Shown one piece after another: positions 35,005-44,805 of a stretch of DNA of 64,000 nucleotides. A model generated the notes under the pieces. That model had not been told where the DNA came from and ran no database searches. It saw nothing but the letters and a program-made list of their open reading frames with translations. Made by a program: the position numbers and the translations under genes. Origin of the DNA: Fragilariopsis cylindrus CCMP1102 (taxonomy: Eukaryota > Bacillariophyta > Bacillariophyceae > Bacillariales > Bacillariaceae); assembly GCA_900095095.1 (NCBI GenBank), contig FMBT01000298.1, forward strand, positions 1 to 64,000, in the 5' to 3' direction. Each line of letters starts with the position of its first letter. The first letter of the stretch is position 1.

Positions 35005-35009
35005 TTTTT
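35005..35009 (+). terminator. pol III T-run terminator of 5S rRNA
   Basis: Five T residues directly follow the last helix I base, the expected RNA polymerase III stop. Confidence 0.85.
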
Positions 35010-35731
35010 GTCTTTATTTTATTTTTGAGGGCATTAATTTTAGTCCATCATCATCTATCATCTTATTCCTCCTCCTCTCTCATACAATTTACATATAATA
35101 TATTAACCACCATCACATTATTTATTCTCTGTCAGACAACTGTTTGGTTAGAATTTAACTGCAACAACTATAACAACAATTAATTCTACTCTGCTATTTG
35201 TGGCATAATGTGTAGTAAACAACATTATGACTATGCTGATGAACGGATGGATGGATGTCTTGTTATCTTTGCTAAAGAAAAGGAATGCTACAAAAGTCTA
35301 TAAACATGATATGATATGTGCTGCAACAGTGGATGGATGGATGGATGTAATGAATGGATGGATGGTGTTGAAATACAATAATTACACCTCTGCTGTTCAA
35401 GGTCACTGTTCCACGCTGTAACTATGTAATGCTTGAAGATGATGTATAAGATGATGTATACTATATACTTATACTATAGGACCTATACTATACGGAATCA
35501 GTTTATTAACTTGTCCATTATTATTTACTTACTGCATAAATTCTATAATAAATAATGAGGGACATGTTGACATGACAATAGAGGTATGACGATAGAGGTG
35601 CGCTGTTTACACAATGTGTAGATAACAAATCATCTCCCATTAACTGTCAGCCTTATTTCCAAATACTCGACTGGAAAGATTTCTTCACTATCATCAACAC
35701 ATCGAACACATGCAATTATTTTATACTACTA
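35010..35731. other. 3' flank of FBP1-like copy A with short repeats
   Basis: No gene seen. ATGG tetranucleotide runs (GGATGGATGGATG) occur near 35245-35265 and 35330-35375. The 49-bp stretch at 35604-35652 has a diverged relative at 50542-50590, so it belongs to a dispersed repeat. Confidence 0.6.
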
Positions 35732-37402
35732 TTATTGTTCAAGTAGAACCCAAGCAATCATAACAATTGGCATAATGGCCACTGACATCAAATTCGACAC
35801 CATCGTCATCGCTGGTCCGGAGAACGATGAACTACTCGCATTCGCTTCTTCCACATCCGGACCAGACATTGGATCCGATAGTGGTTCCTGCTCTTCTGCT
35901 GTCGGAGCCAATAGTGGTTCCTGTTCTTTCGCTCCGCTACTAGTATAAGGAGATGATGCAGGTTCTGGCGCTGCCGCGGGTTCTGGTGCTACCGCGGGTT
36001 CTGGCGCTGCCGCGGAACCCATATCTCCGCAAAAGTCGATGGGTTGGATCCGTGTGCACGAGTATTCTCCGGCTGCAAGGTCTCGCGGACCACCAGTACC
36101 ATCAACAGGAATGCAATCGGTGGCTGGAGTGACTCGTTCCACACCTTGCAATTGACCTTCAACAATCGACAAAATCTCGGCCGCGTGCGCGTACGAAAGG
36201 ATTCGTGCATTCGATGGCCAATAGGCGTATTGTTTCGCCAGCAATGCAGGGTGTGGCCAATCTTGGGCGAATTGTTCCGACAAAAAGTCTAACGAGACCC
36301 GATCATCGTACAACCAAAAATCCACATGATATGGAACATTCCCCGACACCGATGTTGTATTTTCTGCTTGAAAAGTTCCTGCACCGGGAGTATAATCACC
36401 CGCACGGTTTTCCCAAAAATCTCCGCCGTGTTCGTTGTACAAAATAGGCATTCCAAGGTTTTGCATCATGAACAAGACCGGATCCCGATCGGGAGTTGCA
36501 AGAAATGCACCCGTCAAACCCTGCGGGTTGGACATGTATGGCATATAGGATGCCTTAGATCGGACGCCATTGTCCTGCGCGGTTTGAGCGGTGGCTTGAA
36601 ATGATTTCGCGGCGTCACAAAGGGATTGTTTATCGTTCCCCACGATCGCATCGTCTTCCACAACTCCCAGAGCGAGTGCCAATTCTTCCATCCTCTGAAC
36701 CATTTCGATCATGTCTCGTGGCTGTGAGATAGGTTCTTCGTCGTAGTCTTCGCTGTAAGCATTTTCCAAGAATATAATGGGAATATCCTGTTCTGTTGCG
36801 TTGCCAATGAATACGTCACTCATCAATGATTTGTAAAAGGCACCGACAATTATCAAATCGGGCCACGCGTCGTTTTCATCTAAATACGTAACATCGATAA
36901 TGTCGCAATAATAGTTGGAGGCCGAGCATTCAGAAGACAAATCGCCCCCAATGCTGTCAAGGTACGCTCTCTCTTCGGTATCGGGATCGGCGGGAAATAC
37001 ATCTGGGTCGTAAGGAGTTTCGTTGTGTTTCATCATGTCCGCGTAGACGACATTTCCATCGTAATACTGCCCACCGTGATTGGATCCAGACGATGATCGT
37101 TCCCCGAAGGTTGCCACAATACGATCGGAATCCAACCCAAAATGCGACAAGGCAACAGCGTCCATGGCTCCGGTGACGATGGTAGCATCGGACGAAATCT
37201 GATGACTCGTTCCTGCGTCGTCAACAAAGGTTACAAAGGTAACATCATCGTCGCCGCTTACGATTACTGTTGCCAAACTAAGCAACATCAATAGCGTCGT
37301 CGTCATCGTCATCGTCATCGAAGGGAATCGCATCGTGGTTAGATAAATTGGGATTGATCGGATATCAAATAGTGAGTCCTTCAGTTTTTGTGGCGAGAAC
37401 AA
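35732..37402 (-). CDS. FBP1-like siderophore/iron-binding surface protein (copy A)
   Basis: The best match I can name is the diatom ferrichrome-binding protein FBP1, a periplasmic-binding-protein fold used for siderophore-iron capture at the cell surface. The likely start is Met24 (37333), which gives a clean signal peptide (MTTTLLMLLSLATVIVSG); the longer frame has no obvious purpose. The body shows DATIVTGAMDAVALSHFGLDSDRIVATFGERSSSGSNHGG, WPDLIIVGAF and PIIFLENAY, then ASYMPYM and PILYNEHGGDFW. This resembles the TroA-type fold order. An APEPA-rich stalk and a hydrophobic C-terminal segment (about 20 residues) suggest a membrane or GPI anchor. A motif matching the diatom iron box lies about 200 bp upstream. 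Identity is inferred from memory of the family. Confidence 0.72.
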   Translation of the reverse strand: MFSPQKLKDSLFDIRSIPIYLTTMRFPSMTMTMTTTLLMLLSLATVIVSGDDDVTFVTFVDDAGTSHQISSDATIVTGAMDAVALSHFGLDSDRIVATFGERSSSGSNHGGQYYDGNVVYADMMKHNETPYDPDVFPADPDTEERAYLDSIGGDLSSECSASNYYCDIIDVTYLDENDAWPDLIIVGAFYKSLMSDVFIGNATEQDIPIIFLENAYSEDYDEEPISQPRDMIEMVQRMEELALALGVVEDDAIVGNDKQSLCDAAKSFQATAQTAQDNGVRSKASYMPYMSNPQGLTGAFLATPDRDPVLFMMQNLGMPILYNEHGGDFWENRAGDYTPGAGTFQAENTTSVSGNVPYHVDFWLYDDRVSLDFLSEQFAQDWPHPALLAKQYAYWPSNARILSYAHAAEILSIVEGQLQGVERVTPATDCIPVDGTGGPRDLAAGEYSCTRIQPIDFCGDMGSAAAPEPAVAPEPAAAPEPASSPYTSSGAKEQEPLLAPTAEEQEPLSDPMSGPDVEEANASSSSFSGPAMTMVSNLMSVAIMPIVMIAWVLLEQ

Positions 37403-37530
37403 AGAAAAAGAAAGATCTCATTTTTAATAAATCTTGACCAAGTTTAAATACGGTGACAGTACATTAATTTACGACCAATCATTAGTGTCACACTTAAGCG
37501 TATGGTAAGCACGCGTTAGATGCATCATGT

Positions 37531-37538
37531 ACACGTGC
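37531..37538. promoter_or_regulatory. iron-response-like ACACGTGC box (copy A)
   Basis: ACACGTGC lies about 200 bp upstream of the preferred start of FBP1-like copy A. As I recall, the same octamer was reported as an iron-responsive element in a Phaeodactylum ISIP1 promoter. An iron-uptake gene downstream fits. The core CACGTG is palindromic, so strand is not informative. Confidence 0.55.
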
Positions 37539-37903
37539 GAGGCATTCATTATTCATAGCTCTTCCTTTATTTATTTATCACTTTTTAGTCGCACACTCTT
37601 CTTGACACCATTATTCAACGCATGCTACAATATTAATTAATGAAGAAATCTTTTTACGTAAAGAATTTCAAACTACATTATTATTTAATCATTGCTGAAT
37701 ACGACTACAAAATGAGATGATGTATGTAATACACATCGATAATAAATATAAATATACACTTGTATTATGGCCTTACCATAGCATAATTTATGTATCGAAA
37801 GGCGCATGCTCTACATCTACAACCTACAGTAGCAGGTAAGGACGACCGAAGGTATAGGAGGTAGGTGCTGCTAATAAGGACGGGGTTCCAGAAAAAGCTT
37901 GAC

Positions 37904-38181
37904 GCCGTTTGCTCCCAAAACAGCGATGTATAATTACTGGACCAACCAGGAAAGTACTCATTTAGTTTTTACACAAACGTAAATATTACCCACTGGACCA
38001 TCCACAACGGTACTTATTTAGCGTTTACCCCATCTCTCTATACTACAAAATACCAAATACTGTTTTGCAAATCAAAAATCTACTGCTGAAGAAGCCAATG
38101 GGCGAAAATTATAGACATAATTTCAGTAACAATAGTACATGTGTTAATAGTCCACTCCTTTAGCGTTAAACCTATAGTATT
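37904..38181 (+). repeat. left pLTR (278 bp)
   Basis: It matches 43820-44097 base for base as far as I compared. The first bases are GCCGTTTGCTCCC and the last are CCTATAGTATT. It holds a hammerhead-like fold at 38081-38128. Confidence 0.95.
38081..38128 (+). ncRNA. hammerhead-ribozyme-like motif, left pLTR
   Basis: The core strings CTGAAGA (38086-38092) and GAAA (38104-38107) are spaced as in a hammerhead. Stem I pairs TACTG (38081-38085) with CAGTA (38124-38128). Stem II pairs GCC (38094-38096) with GGC (38101-38103). Stem III pairs AATTAT (38107-38112) with ATAATT (38117-38122). T38123 would be the cleavage-site nucleotide. One departure: an unpaired A (38093) sits between the core and stem II. 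Penelope-like elements are known to carry such motifs in their pLTRs. Confidence 0.72.
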
Positions 38182-38261
38182 GTGATATTTAAAGTAGTCA
38201 AGAGACATAGCGACCAAGTAATAAACAAAGTAAATAAATAATTTAATTTAACGAAAACAAG

Positions 38262-41200
38262 ATGAAAACTAGCCACAGCGACAACAACGATACAAGCACC
38301 TCTACCGATAGAGAAAATGCCAAAAAGCCCAAAACTCGAAACGCGACTACAGTCGCAAAGATGCAAACACCTCTCAAACCACCGTTCCGCTCAGCGAAAC
38401 AGATGGAAGAGAAGAATCTTGAAGAAGAAAGCAACGAGACAGCTGCAACACTAACGCCATTTAAACATAGTGAAACACCTACCGGTATGGAAGACGAATT
38501 CTTAGATAATGAAACCCATACCGATATTGGAGACGGATTCTTAGCAACGTTAGAAGAAGAATTAAACCGAACGGAAACGGAAGAAATCTTTGACTACGAA
38601 GGAGGTTTGGAAGAAGACGTAAACGGAAAGAACAATACGGAAAAATCAAATAAAGAAAACGAAAAAAAGAAATAAAAATAAAGAAAATGAAGAAGAAGAA
38701 AAAGAAGATTCAGATGACGAAGACGAAGAAGAAAAAGAAGATAAACAGAACGAAAACGAAGATGAAGATGAAGAAAAGGAAGAAGAAGAAAAAGAAAGAA
38801 AAGAAAAAGAACAAAAATCCAAAGAAAAAGAAAAAGTAACAAGAAAAGAAAACAACTATGAAAATGGAAACGGTCTACCAAAACAGCCTATCTTGCAATT
38901 TGGCGAATATAAAAAGGACGACGGAACAGTAGCAACATGGGAAAGCATGACCGAAAAGGACTGGACAAACTGGGACCTGGACAATCCACCAGGTGAAAAC
39001 CACAAGTTTTGGTTGTTGGATGCGAAAATCATCAAACATGCCATTGAACACTGGATTTTTGAGGACGTAAAGATCACCATCCCATACAATTGGTACCCAT
39101 TAACGTTCACCTGCAACAGAAAATATCCGCCAATCAGACCAAACGCGGACCAGAAAGTTATCCGGAGAGGAACTATGCTGGAGGTTTACGACACATGCAA
39201 TAAATATATTAACAAATTCATCAACTACCCAGATGTAGAAAAACAAATTATTTATACACCAAGTTTAGCCAAACCGAAGAAACTGTTGAGAGAGAGTGAT
39301 AAAGAAAACAAGGAGTTAATCAAAACAATGACCAGTATGCAAAATAATAAGGCAAGATTTCGTTTACAAGGAAATATTGCCAAAGCAAACAGCGCGAGTT
39401 TGATCTTTATAAAGAAACAGAAAAGACAACAACTTCTAGCAACAATAATGCAGAATGCATCGATTGCCGAAAAGAAAGCGTATCAAATCATTGGAGCATC
39501 ACTCGACTACCGCAGAGAGTTAGAAGCAGACGAACTCGACGCAGCAGCACAAGAAGAGGCAGATGACTTGATCTTTATCAAAGAGTTAAAAGAATTAGAG
39601 AATGAAAACAGGGCTTCTGATAGAGAGGATAACGACGTTCTAGCAAACGACACAACAGAACCCCAGCAAAATGTTAACAATCCTAACCTTGAAAACATAG
39701 AACTCCTCCAAAACAATATGAATGAAAACGATCTTAATATCGTAACAATTCTAAGCCAAAACAGCACAATTTCAACGGTCGGACAGGATCAATTGACTAC
39801 ACAAACAGAACCGGCTGGGACTGTAGTCGAAGTACATTTCAGTAAAGATACAACATTAAAAGATAAATATATAAAGATGAAACTATCAGAAATAAACTGG
39901 GAAGACAAATCAAAACGAGAACTGACTGTAAATTTAGATCCTGATACTATGAGCACGCTTAACCGTGATACTAGAGAAGCAGCAAAGGTTATTTCCAACC
40001 TGCTGCAACTAACGGAGGCAAAGAGGTGGAGTAGTATTTGCACAAGAGACATATATGCTAAAGACGGCATGCTAATGAAATGTGTAAAGACCCGGCCACT
40101 TCTGCAATCGATAGACGAGTTGAAACACACCCCCGAGTGCAATCAAATTAGATTAACACTTGACGGGATCGTCGAACAATACCAATACAAAGTACAAAAA
40201 GAATTAAATAAATATACGGAACTAGAAATCAAATACCACGATAAACAAAGGTTTGTCATTATGGAAGAAAAACTGAGATATTTAATAAGGCTACAAGCAA
40301 CAAAAATAGTAACAGAATTCAACGAACAGAAAAGGATGCAAATGCTAGTAAAAGGCATTGCGAACAGATGCCCAATCACATGCGACGAAGTATGCGGATT
40401 TGCATACCTGTTCCTATTAACAGGAAGAGCATGCAACGCCCTTTCGGAATGGGCGGACGTAACAAATGAAGTTATGATGAACAACCTAACTACAACACTT
40501 AAATATCCAGAACGTATATTAGAAACAGAAATAAAAGAGTCAAACAGCATCAAGATTGGAACCTTGAACGTCAAACGCCCGAGCAACGACACATGGACAG
40601 TTGCGACGTCCGTGGCAGCTGATCTGCAAGAATTGGTAGCGGAAATGACATTAGGATCGAAAACAAAGTTTTATAACTCGATCATAGAGGAGAAGGGTTT
40701 GAAAGCAGTAAGAGATCTCAGGTACACAAGGGAAACTATTGAAAAAAGCGCTAGAGTATCCGATATACTAAAGAACACCAAAGATATTAAGAGCGTTATG
40801 GAACTAAACAAGTGGAAGAAGGATACAGTTAAAAGCATAATGGGACAGATACATAAGAAACAAAACGCATTAGCACGATACTCGAAAGCGCTAGGAGTCC
40901 GCGATACAGATATCAACAACAAAGACAGTAGTACAACCCACGTATCGGAGACACAAACGCAAGAACACACTAGCCGAAAAGACTTAAGTAAATGCACACA
41001 AAAAACTGACACAAGCCCAAACAATTCGACTAAAAACAAAACACAATCAGAAATAAATAACAAAAATCAAACCCAAAATAACAAAAAACAAAAACAAAAT
41101 GAAGAAGATAACCAAACAGTCGATAAGAGCCCAATTATTAACCCTTATTTAAATAAAATAAATAAAAACAACGATGGAAAAGTTGACGATGATGATGATG

Positions 41201-41607
41201 GTGAGACAACAACAAACAAGACCGCAACGACACAACAAGGCAACTACAAAGGCAACAACTACAACCCGAACCACAACCAACAGTTCCGACGAGGCGGATA
41301 CAACAACTACAACGAAAGAGGACAATATACGGAACGACACAACGATAGAGCAAGATTCAATGACAGAGACGAAAGCCACCACAGAAGAGAAGATTACTCC
41401 AGTTCACGATTCCAAAGAGGAGGAAGAGGACGCGGTAGAGGAGGAAGAACAGGAAGAGGTAGAGGAAGAGACACAGGAGGCAGAACGAACTATACACAAG
41501 CACAACAGTATGAAGGAGACAACCGGAAAGCAGGAGATAAACGAAGAATAGGAAATGAATTAAATAAACAACAGGAAGGAAACGCAGGAAAGAAACAAAA
41601 AGGTTAG
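38262..41607 (+). CDS. retroelement ORF1 with acidic K/E linker and RGG-rich tail
   Basis: The start frame (38262-38675) and the main frame (38893-41607, 904 residues) look like one protein of about 1100 residues. The main frame is open upstream to about 38671, in an A/G-rich stretch encoding K/E/D repeats. A single base in the A-run near 38660-38680 separates the two. The body is alpha-helical in look and hydrophilic, with no domain I can name. The last 150 residues are Q/N-rich and then RGG/GRG-rich (FQRGGRGRGRGGRTGRGRG), as in RNA-binding proteins. A role as RNA chaperone or particle protein is inferred from position and the RGG tail only. Confidence 0.75.
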
Positions 41608-41768
41608 GCTGGAAAAATCCACCACCAAAAAGCCTAAATGGTACAGCAGACGAAGGAAACAAACAAAGAAAAAATAGAAGATACGACACGAGAAGAAAAT
41701 TAAGAGAAAGAAACAAAACAAAACATACACATCAAGACAAAGTCAAACAAAGGACCATCAGTATATGT

Positions 41769-43756
41769 ATGAAACGTTTTGGAATAATAGCAGATGCACG
41801 ACACACAGTCAAACATAACATCCTACGTCTAACTTCAGAGGTACACCCACTCAACCTACCGAGACGTCCTAATAACCTCAAAGTTCATAACATCTGCCTC
41901 AAACCAGAAGCAATAACAAAGGAACTACTTGACACATTAGGATTGAATCTAGGCTTTGGGATATCGCTACCTCCAAAGAAAGACAAAACCCCAATCGATT
42001 TCGAAAGACTACGACGCTCAATACGAGTAAAGTTCATAAAGTTCCCTGACTACGACACAAAAAGAACATACAATCCAAAATTATATATTAGAAAAGAAAA
42101 CTTGCAGTTGGACAAAGCGCCAAGAAAAATAGAAAAAGCAATCAATAACTTTGAAGAGTCAATCAAAAAAGCATTTCAACAAAGCCAGAAAGTACCACAC
42201 GTAGGAAATCTAGACAAAGCAAAGATCGAACTTCTAAGAATAATAAGAAAGGAAAGAAAGTATATAATAGTCGCAGCAGACAAGAACCTCGGACCATGCA
42301 TCTTGGAGTTGGAACAGTACATCAACAGATGCTTAAGTGACCACCTTGATAAGAAAGCAACATACCAAGAACTGTCAGAATTGGACGCGGTAATACTCAA
42401 CGAAAACAATTTCAGATGGATCTGTGGCACGTTCATAGATAAACCACCGAAAGTATTATCAGAAGAAGACCGTAAATTCTTTATCGATTCGATTCATGGG
42501 AAAAGAGATGGCTTAAAAAGAATGCATCCAAAAGAAAGTCTTGGCATACCATACTTCTATGCAATGCCAAAAATGCACAAGAAGCCATGGGCACTAAGAC
42601 CGGTAGTCAGTGGTGTATCATCAGTCATGGAATCTTTGAGCAAATGGTTGGACGTACAACTCCAAAGTGTAGTACACCTGTGCCCTTGCTACTTGAAAGA
42701 TTCGTGGCATTTCCTAAATGATATAAGAGATTTAAAAAATCTACAGGGTTGTAAACTAGTATCATCGGACGCAGACGCATTCTACACCAATATAAACACT
42801 GATCATGCCATCGAAATACTAGGAAAATGGTTCGCACTTCATCAAGAACAACTTGCAGAAAACTTTCCAAAAGAGTTAGTACTTCAAGGCGTCAAACGAC
42901 TGATGGAGAACAACGTGTTTACATTCGGAGATAGATACTTCTTGCAGAAGAACGGTACAGCAATGGGAACAAATGTAGCCTGCATGTATGCAACGATTTA
43001 CTACAGCTACCACGAAGAAACGCAATTACTACACCTATCATATATCAAATTCTATAGAAGGTTAATAGATGATGCGTTCATAATATTCGATGATAGAAAA
43101 GGATCATTCGGTGACCTTGAATCGAACATGAATGACTTCGGACCAACCAACAAACGCCTCCACTGGACTACAGAACAACCAGCAACGACAATAGACTTCC
43201 TGGATCTTACAATAACAATACAAGACGACGGTACTATCACTACAAAAACCTTCCAAAAAACAATGAATCTATACCTATATAGAACACCAGACTCCTGCCA
43301 ACCAGCCAACATCTTGTACAGTTTTGTGTACGGACTAATACATAGATACTATTGGCAGAATACATACGAAGAAGACTTCATATGTATGATCGAATTACTG
43401 TTTTCCAGAATGTTAGAAAGAGGTCACATACACAAGACATTAATCCAAGTCTTCACAAACGCCATCAAGAAAGTAGAAACTTCAGTACTACCAAACCCTA
43501 AACCAGGAACAACAAAGACACAAGAAACAGAAGACAGAAGCCTACTATTATACATCTACCACATCATCCAAACAACCCCATGAAACATGAATTACGAATA
43601 CTCACGACAGATCTTCAAAACGAACTAAAAACAGCAGGACTAAAGCTAGAACGCATAATAATAGCATTTTCAAAAGCCCCCAACATCGGAGATATATGTA
43701 AGAAACACCGATTGGAAGGCTTCATTGATACAAGCTACCAACAACAACAACTATAA
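41769..43756 (+). CDS. Penelope-like reverse transcriptase
   Basis: The 604-residue main frame (to TGA 43581-43583) has RT blocks in order: AADKNLGPCI, YAMPKMHKKPWALRPVVSG, LVSSDADAFYTNI (first catalytic Asp region), NGTAMGTNVACMY, FYRRLIDDAFIIFD (catalytic DD) and IDFLDLTI. The N-terminal 150 residues are unassigned. At the end, the normal thumb continuation HHPNNPMKHELR...RIIIAFSKAPNIGDICKKH is in the -1 frame, with a 58-codon tail to TAA at 43754-43756. The TGA overlaps the tail's ATG as ATGA at 43580-43583. Frameshifting, reinitiation or a plain indel could explain this. No GIY-YIG follows. ORF2 starts 162 nt after the ORF1 stop. Confidence 0.92.
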
Positions 43757-43759
43757 TCA

Positions 43760-43792
43760 CGGGGCCTATTCTTGTCAACAAGATGGCCCCCA
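43760..43792 (+). repeat. small GC-rich hairpin after the RT stop
   Basis: GGGGCC and GGCCCC flank CTTGTCAACAAG, itself a stem-loop. Together they can fold into an interrupted hairpin immediately upstream of the larger hairpin. Confidence 0.65.
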
Positions 43793-43794
43793 TT

Positions 43795-43836
43795 TTTTGG
43801 GATCAAACGGCGAAAAGAAGCCGTTTGCTCCCAAAA
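43795..43836 (+). repeat. 17-bp-arm hairpin across the start of the right pLTR
   Basis: TTTTGGGATCAAACGGC (43795-43811) pairs with GCCGTTTGCTCCCAAAA (43820-43836) across an 8-base loop, with one mismatch. The right arm is the start of the pLTR; the left arm is unique to the 3' end of the body, so the hairpin exists only at the right repeat. Confidence 0.9.
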
Positions 43837-44097
43837 CAGCGATGTATAATTACTGGACCAACCAGGAAAGTACTCATTTAGTTTTTACACAAACGTAAAT
43901 ATTACCCACTGGACCATCCACAACGGTACTTATTTAGCGTTTACCCCATCTCTCTATACTACAAAATACCAAATACTGTTTTGCAAATCAAAAATCTACT
44001 GCTGAAGAAGCCAATGGGCGAAAATTATAGACATAATTTCAGTAACAATAGTACATGTGTTAATAGTCCACTCCTTTAGCGTTAAACCTATAGTATT
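43820..44097 (+). repeat. right pLTR (278 bp)
   Basis: Offset from the left pLTR by exactly 5916 bp. Identity between the two repeats, as far as I compared, suggests a recent insertion or repeat homogenisation. It ends in a T run shared with the start of host copy B. Confidence 0.95.
43997..44044 (+). ncRNA. hammerhead-ribozyme-like motif, right pLTR
   Basis: Same sequence and fold as in the left pLTR, with predicted cleavage after 44039. Cutting at both motifs would release a 5916-nt unit RNA. Confidence 0.7.
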
Positions 44098-44805
44098 TTT
44101 GAGGGCATTAATTTTAGTCCATCATCATCTATCATCTTATTCCTCCTCCTCTCTCATACAATTTACATATAATATATTAACCACCATCACATTATTTATT
44201 CTCTGTCAGACAACTGTTTGGTTAGAATTTAACTGCAACAACTATAACAACAATTAATTCTACTCTGCTATTTGTGGCATAATGTGTAGTAAACAACATT
44301 ATGACTATGCTGATGAACGGATGGATGGATGTCTTGTTATCTTTGCTAAAGAAAAGGAATGCTACAAAAGTCTATAAACATGATATGATATGTGCTGCAA
44401 CAGTGGATGGATGGATGGATGTAATGAATGGATGGATGGTGTTGAAATACAATAATTACACCTCTGCTGTTCAAGGTCACTGTTCCACGCTGTAACTATG
44501 TAATGCTTGAAGATGATGTATAAGATGATGTATACTATATACTTATACTATAGGACCTATACTATACGGAATCAGTTTATTAACTTGTCCATTATTATTT
44601 ACTTACTGCATAAATTCTATAATAAATAATGAGGGACATGTTGACATGACAATAGAGGTATGACGATAGAGGTGCGCTGTTTACACAATGTGTAGATAAC
44701 AAATCATCTCCCATTAACTGTCAGCCTTATTTCCAAATACTCGACTGGAAAGATTTCTTCACTATCATCAACACATCGAACACATGCAATTATTTTATAC
44801 TACTA

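Larger units (their letters stand above)
35020..37903. repeat. copy A of a ~2.9-kb direct duplication (FBP1-like locus)
   Basis: This segment recurs at 44094-46988. It holds the 3' flank, coding region and promoter of an FBP1-like gene. Its left end lies 15 bp past the 5S terminator and its right end (AAAGCTTGAC) abuts the retroelement. The first ~1.75 kb from the left appears identical to copy B; indels and substitutions appear only towards the right. Confidence 0.95.
37904..44097 (+). mobile_element. Penelope-like retroelement with pLTRs and hammerhead-like motifs, no endonuclease seen
   Basis: The 6194-bp element has identical-length 278-bp direct repeats (37904-38181 and 43820-44097), giving a 5916-bp repeat-to-repeat unit. 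Between them lie ORF1 and a Penelope-type reverse transcriptase. Penelope-like features are the KMHKKP...LRPVVSG block, the GTAMGT block, IDD and the IDFLDLTI thumb motif, with direct repeats of pLTR type. I see neither a GIY-YIG domain after the RT nor a candidate before it, so it resembles endonuclease-deficient lineages. The sense strand is strongly A-rich. It lies exactly between two direct copies of host sequence. Not an LTR retrotransposon: no integrase, protease or RNase H is seen. Confidence 0.9.

Noticed and set aside
35227-35421. Open frame in the FBP1 3' flank, repeated at 44301-44495
   Set aside because: It is an ATGG microsatellite translation, duplicated only because the whole locus is.
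38594-38881. Minus-strand Leu/Phe-rich frames across the retroelement
   Set aside because: They are shadows of the A/G-rich K/E-coding strand of ORF1.
43495-43510. Telomere-like CCCTAAA inside the RT gene
   Set aside because: A single copy that codes for Pro-Asn-Pro-Lys; no array, so no evidence for a telomere seed.
37904-44097. LTR retrotransposon or DIRS-type element
   Set aside because: No protease, integrase, RNase H or tyrosine recombinase motif is seen, and the RT blocks fit Penelope-like elements.
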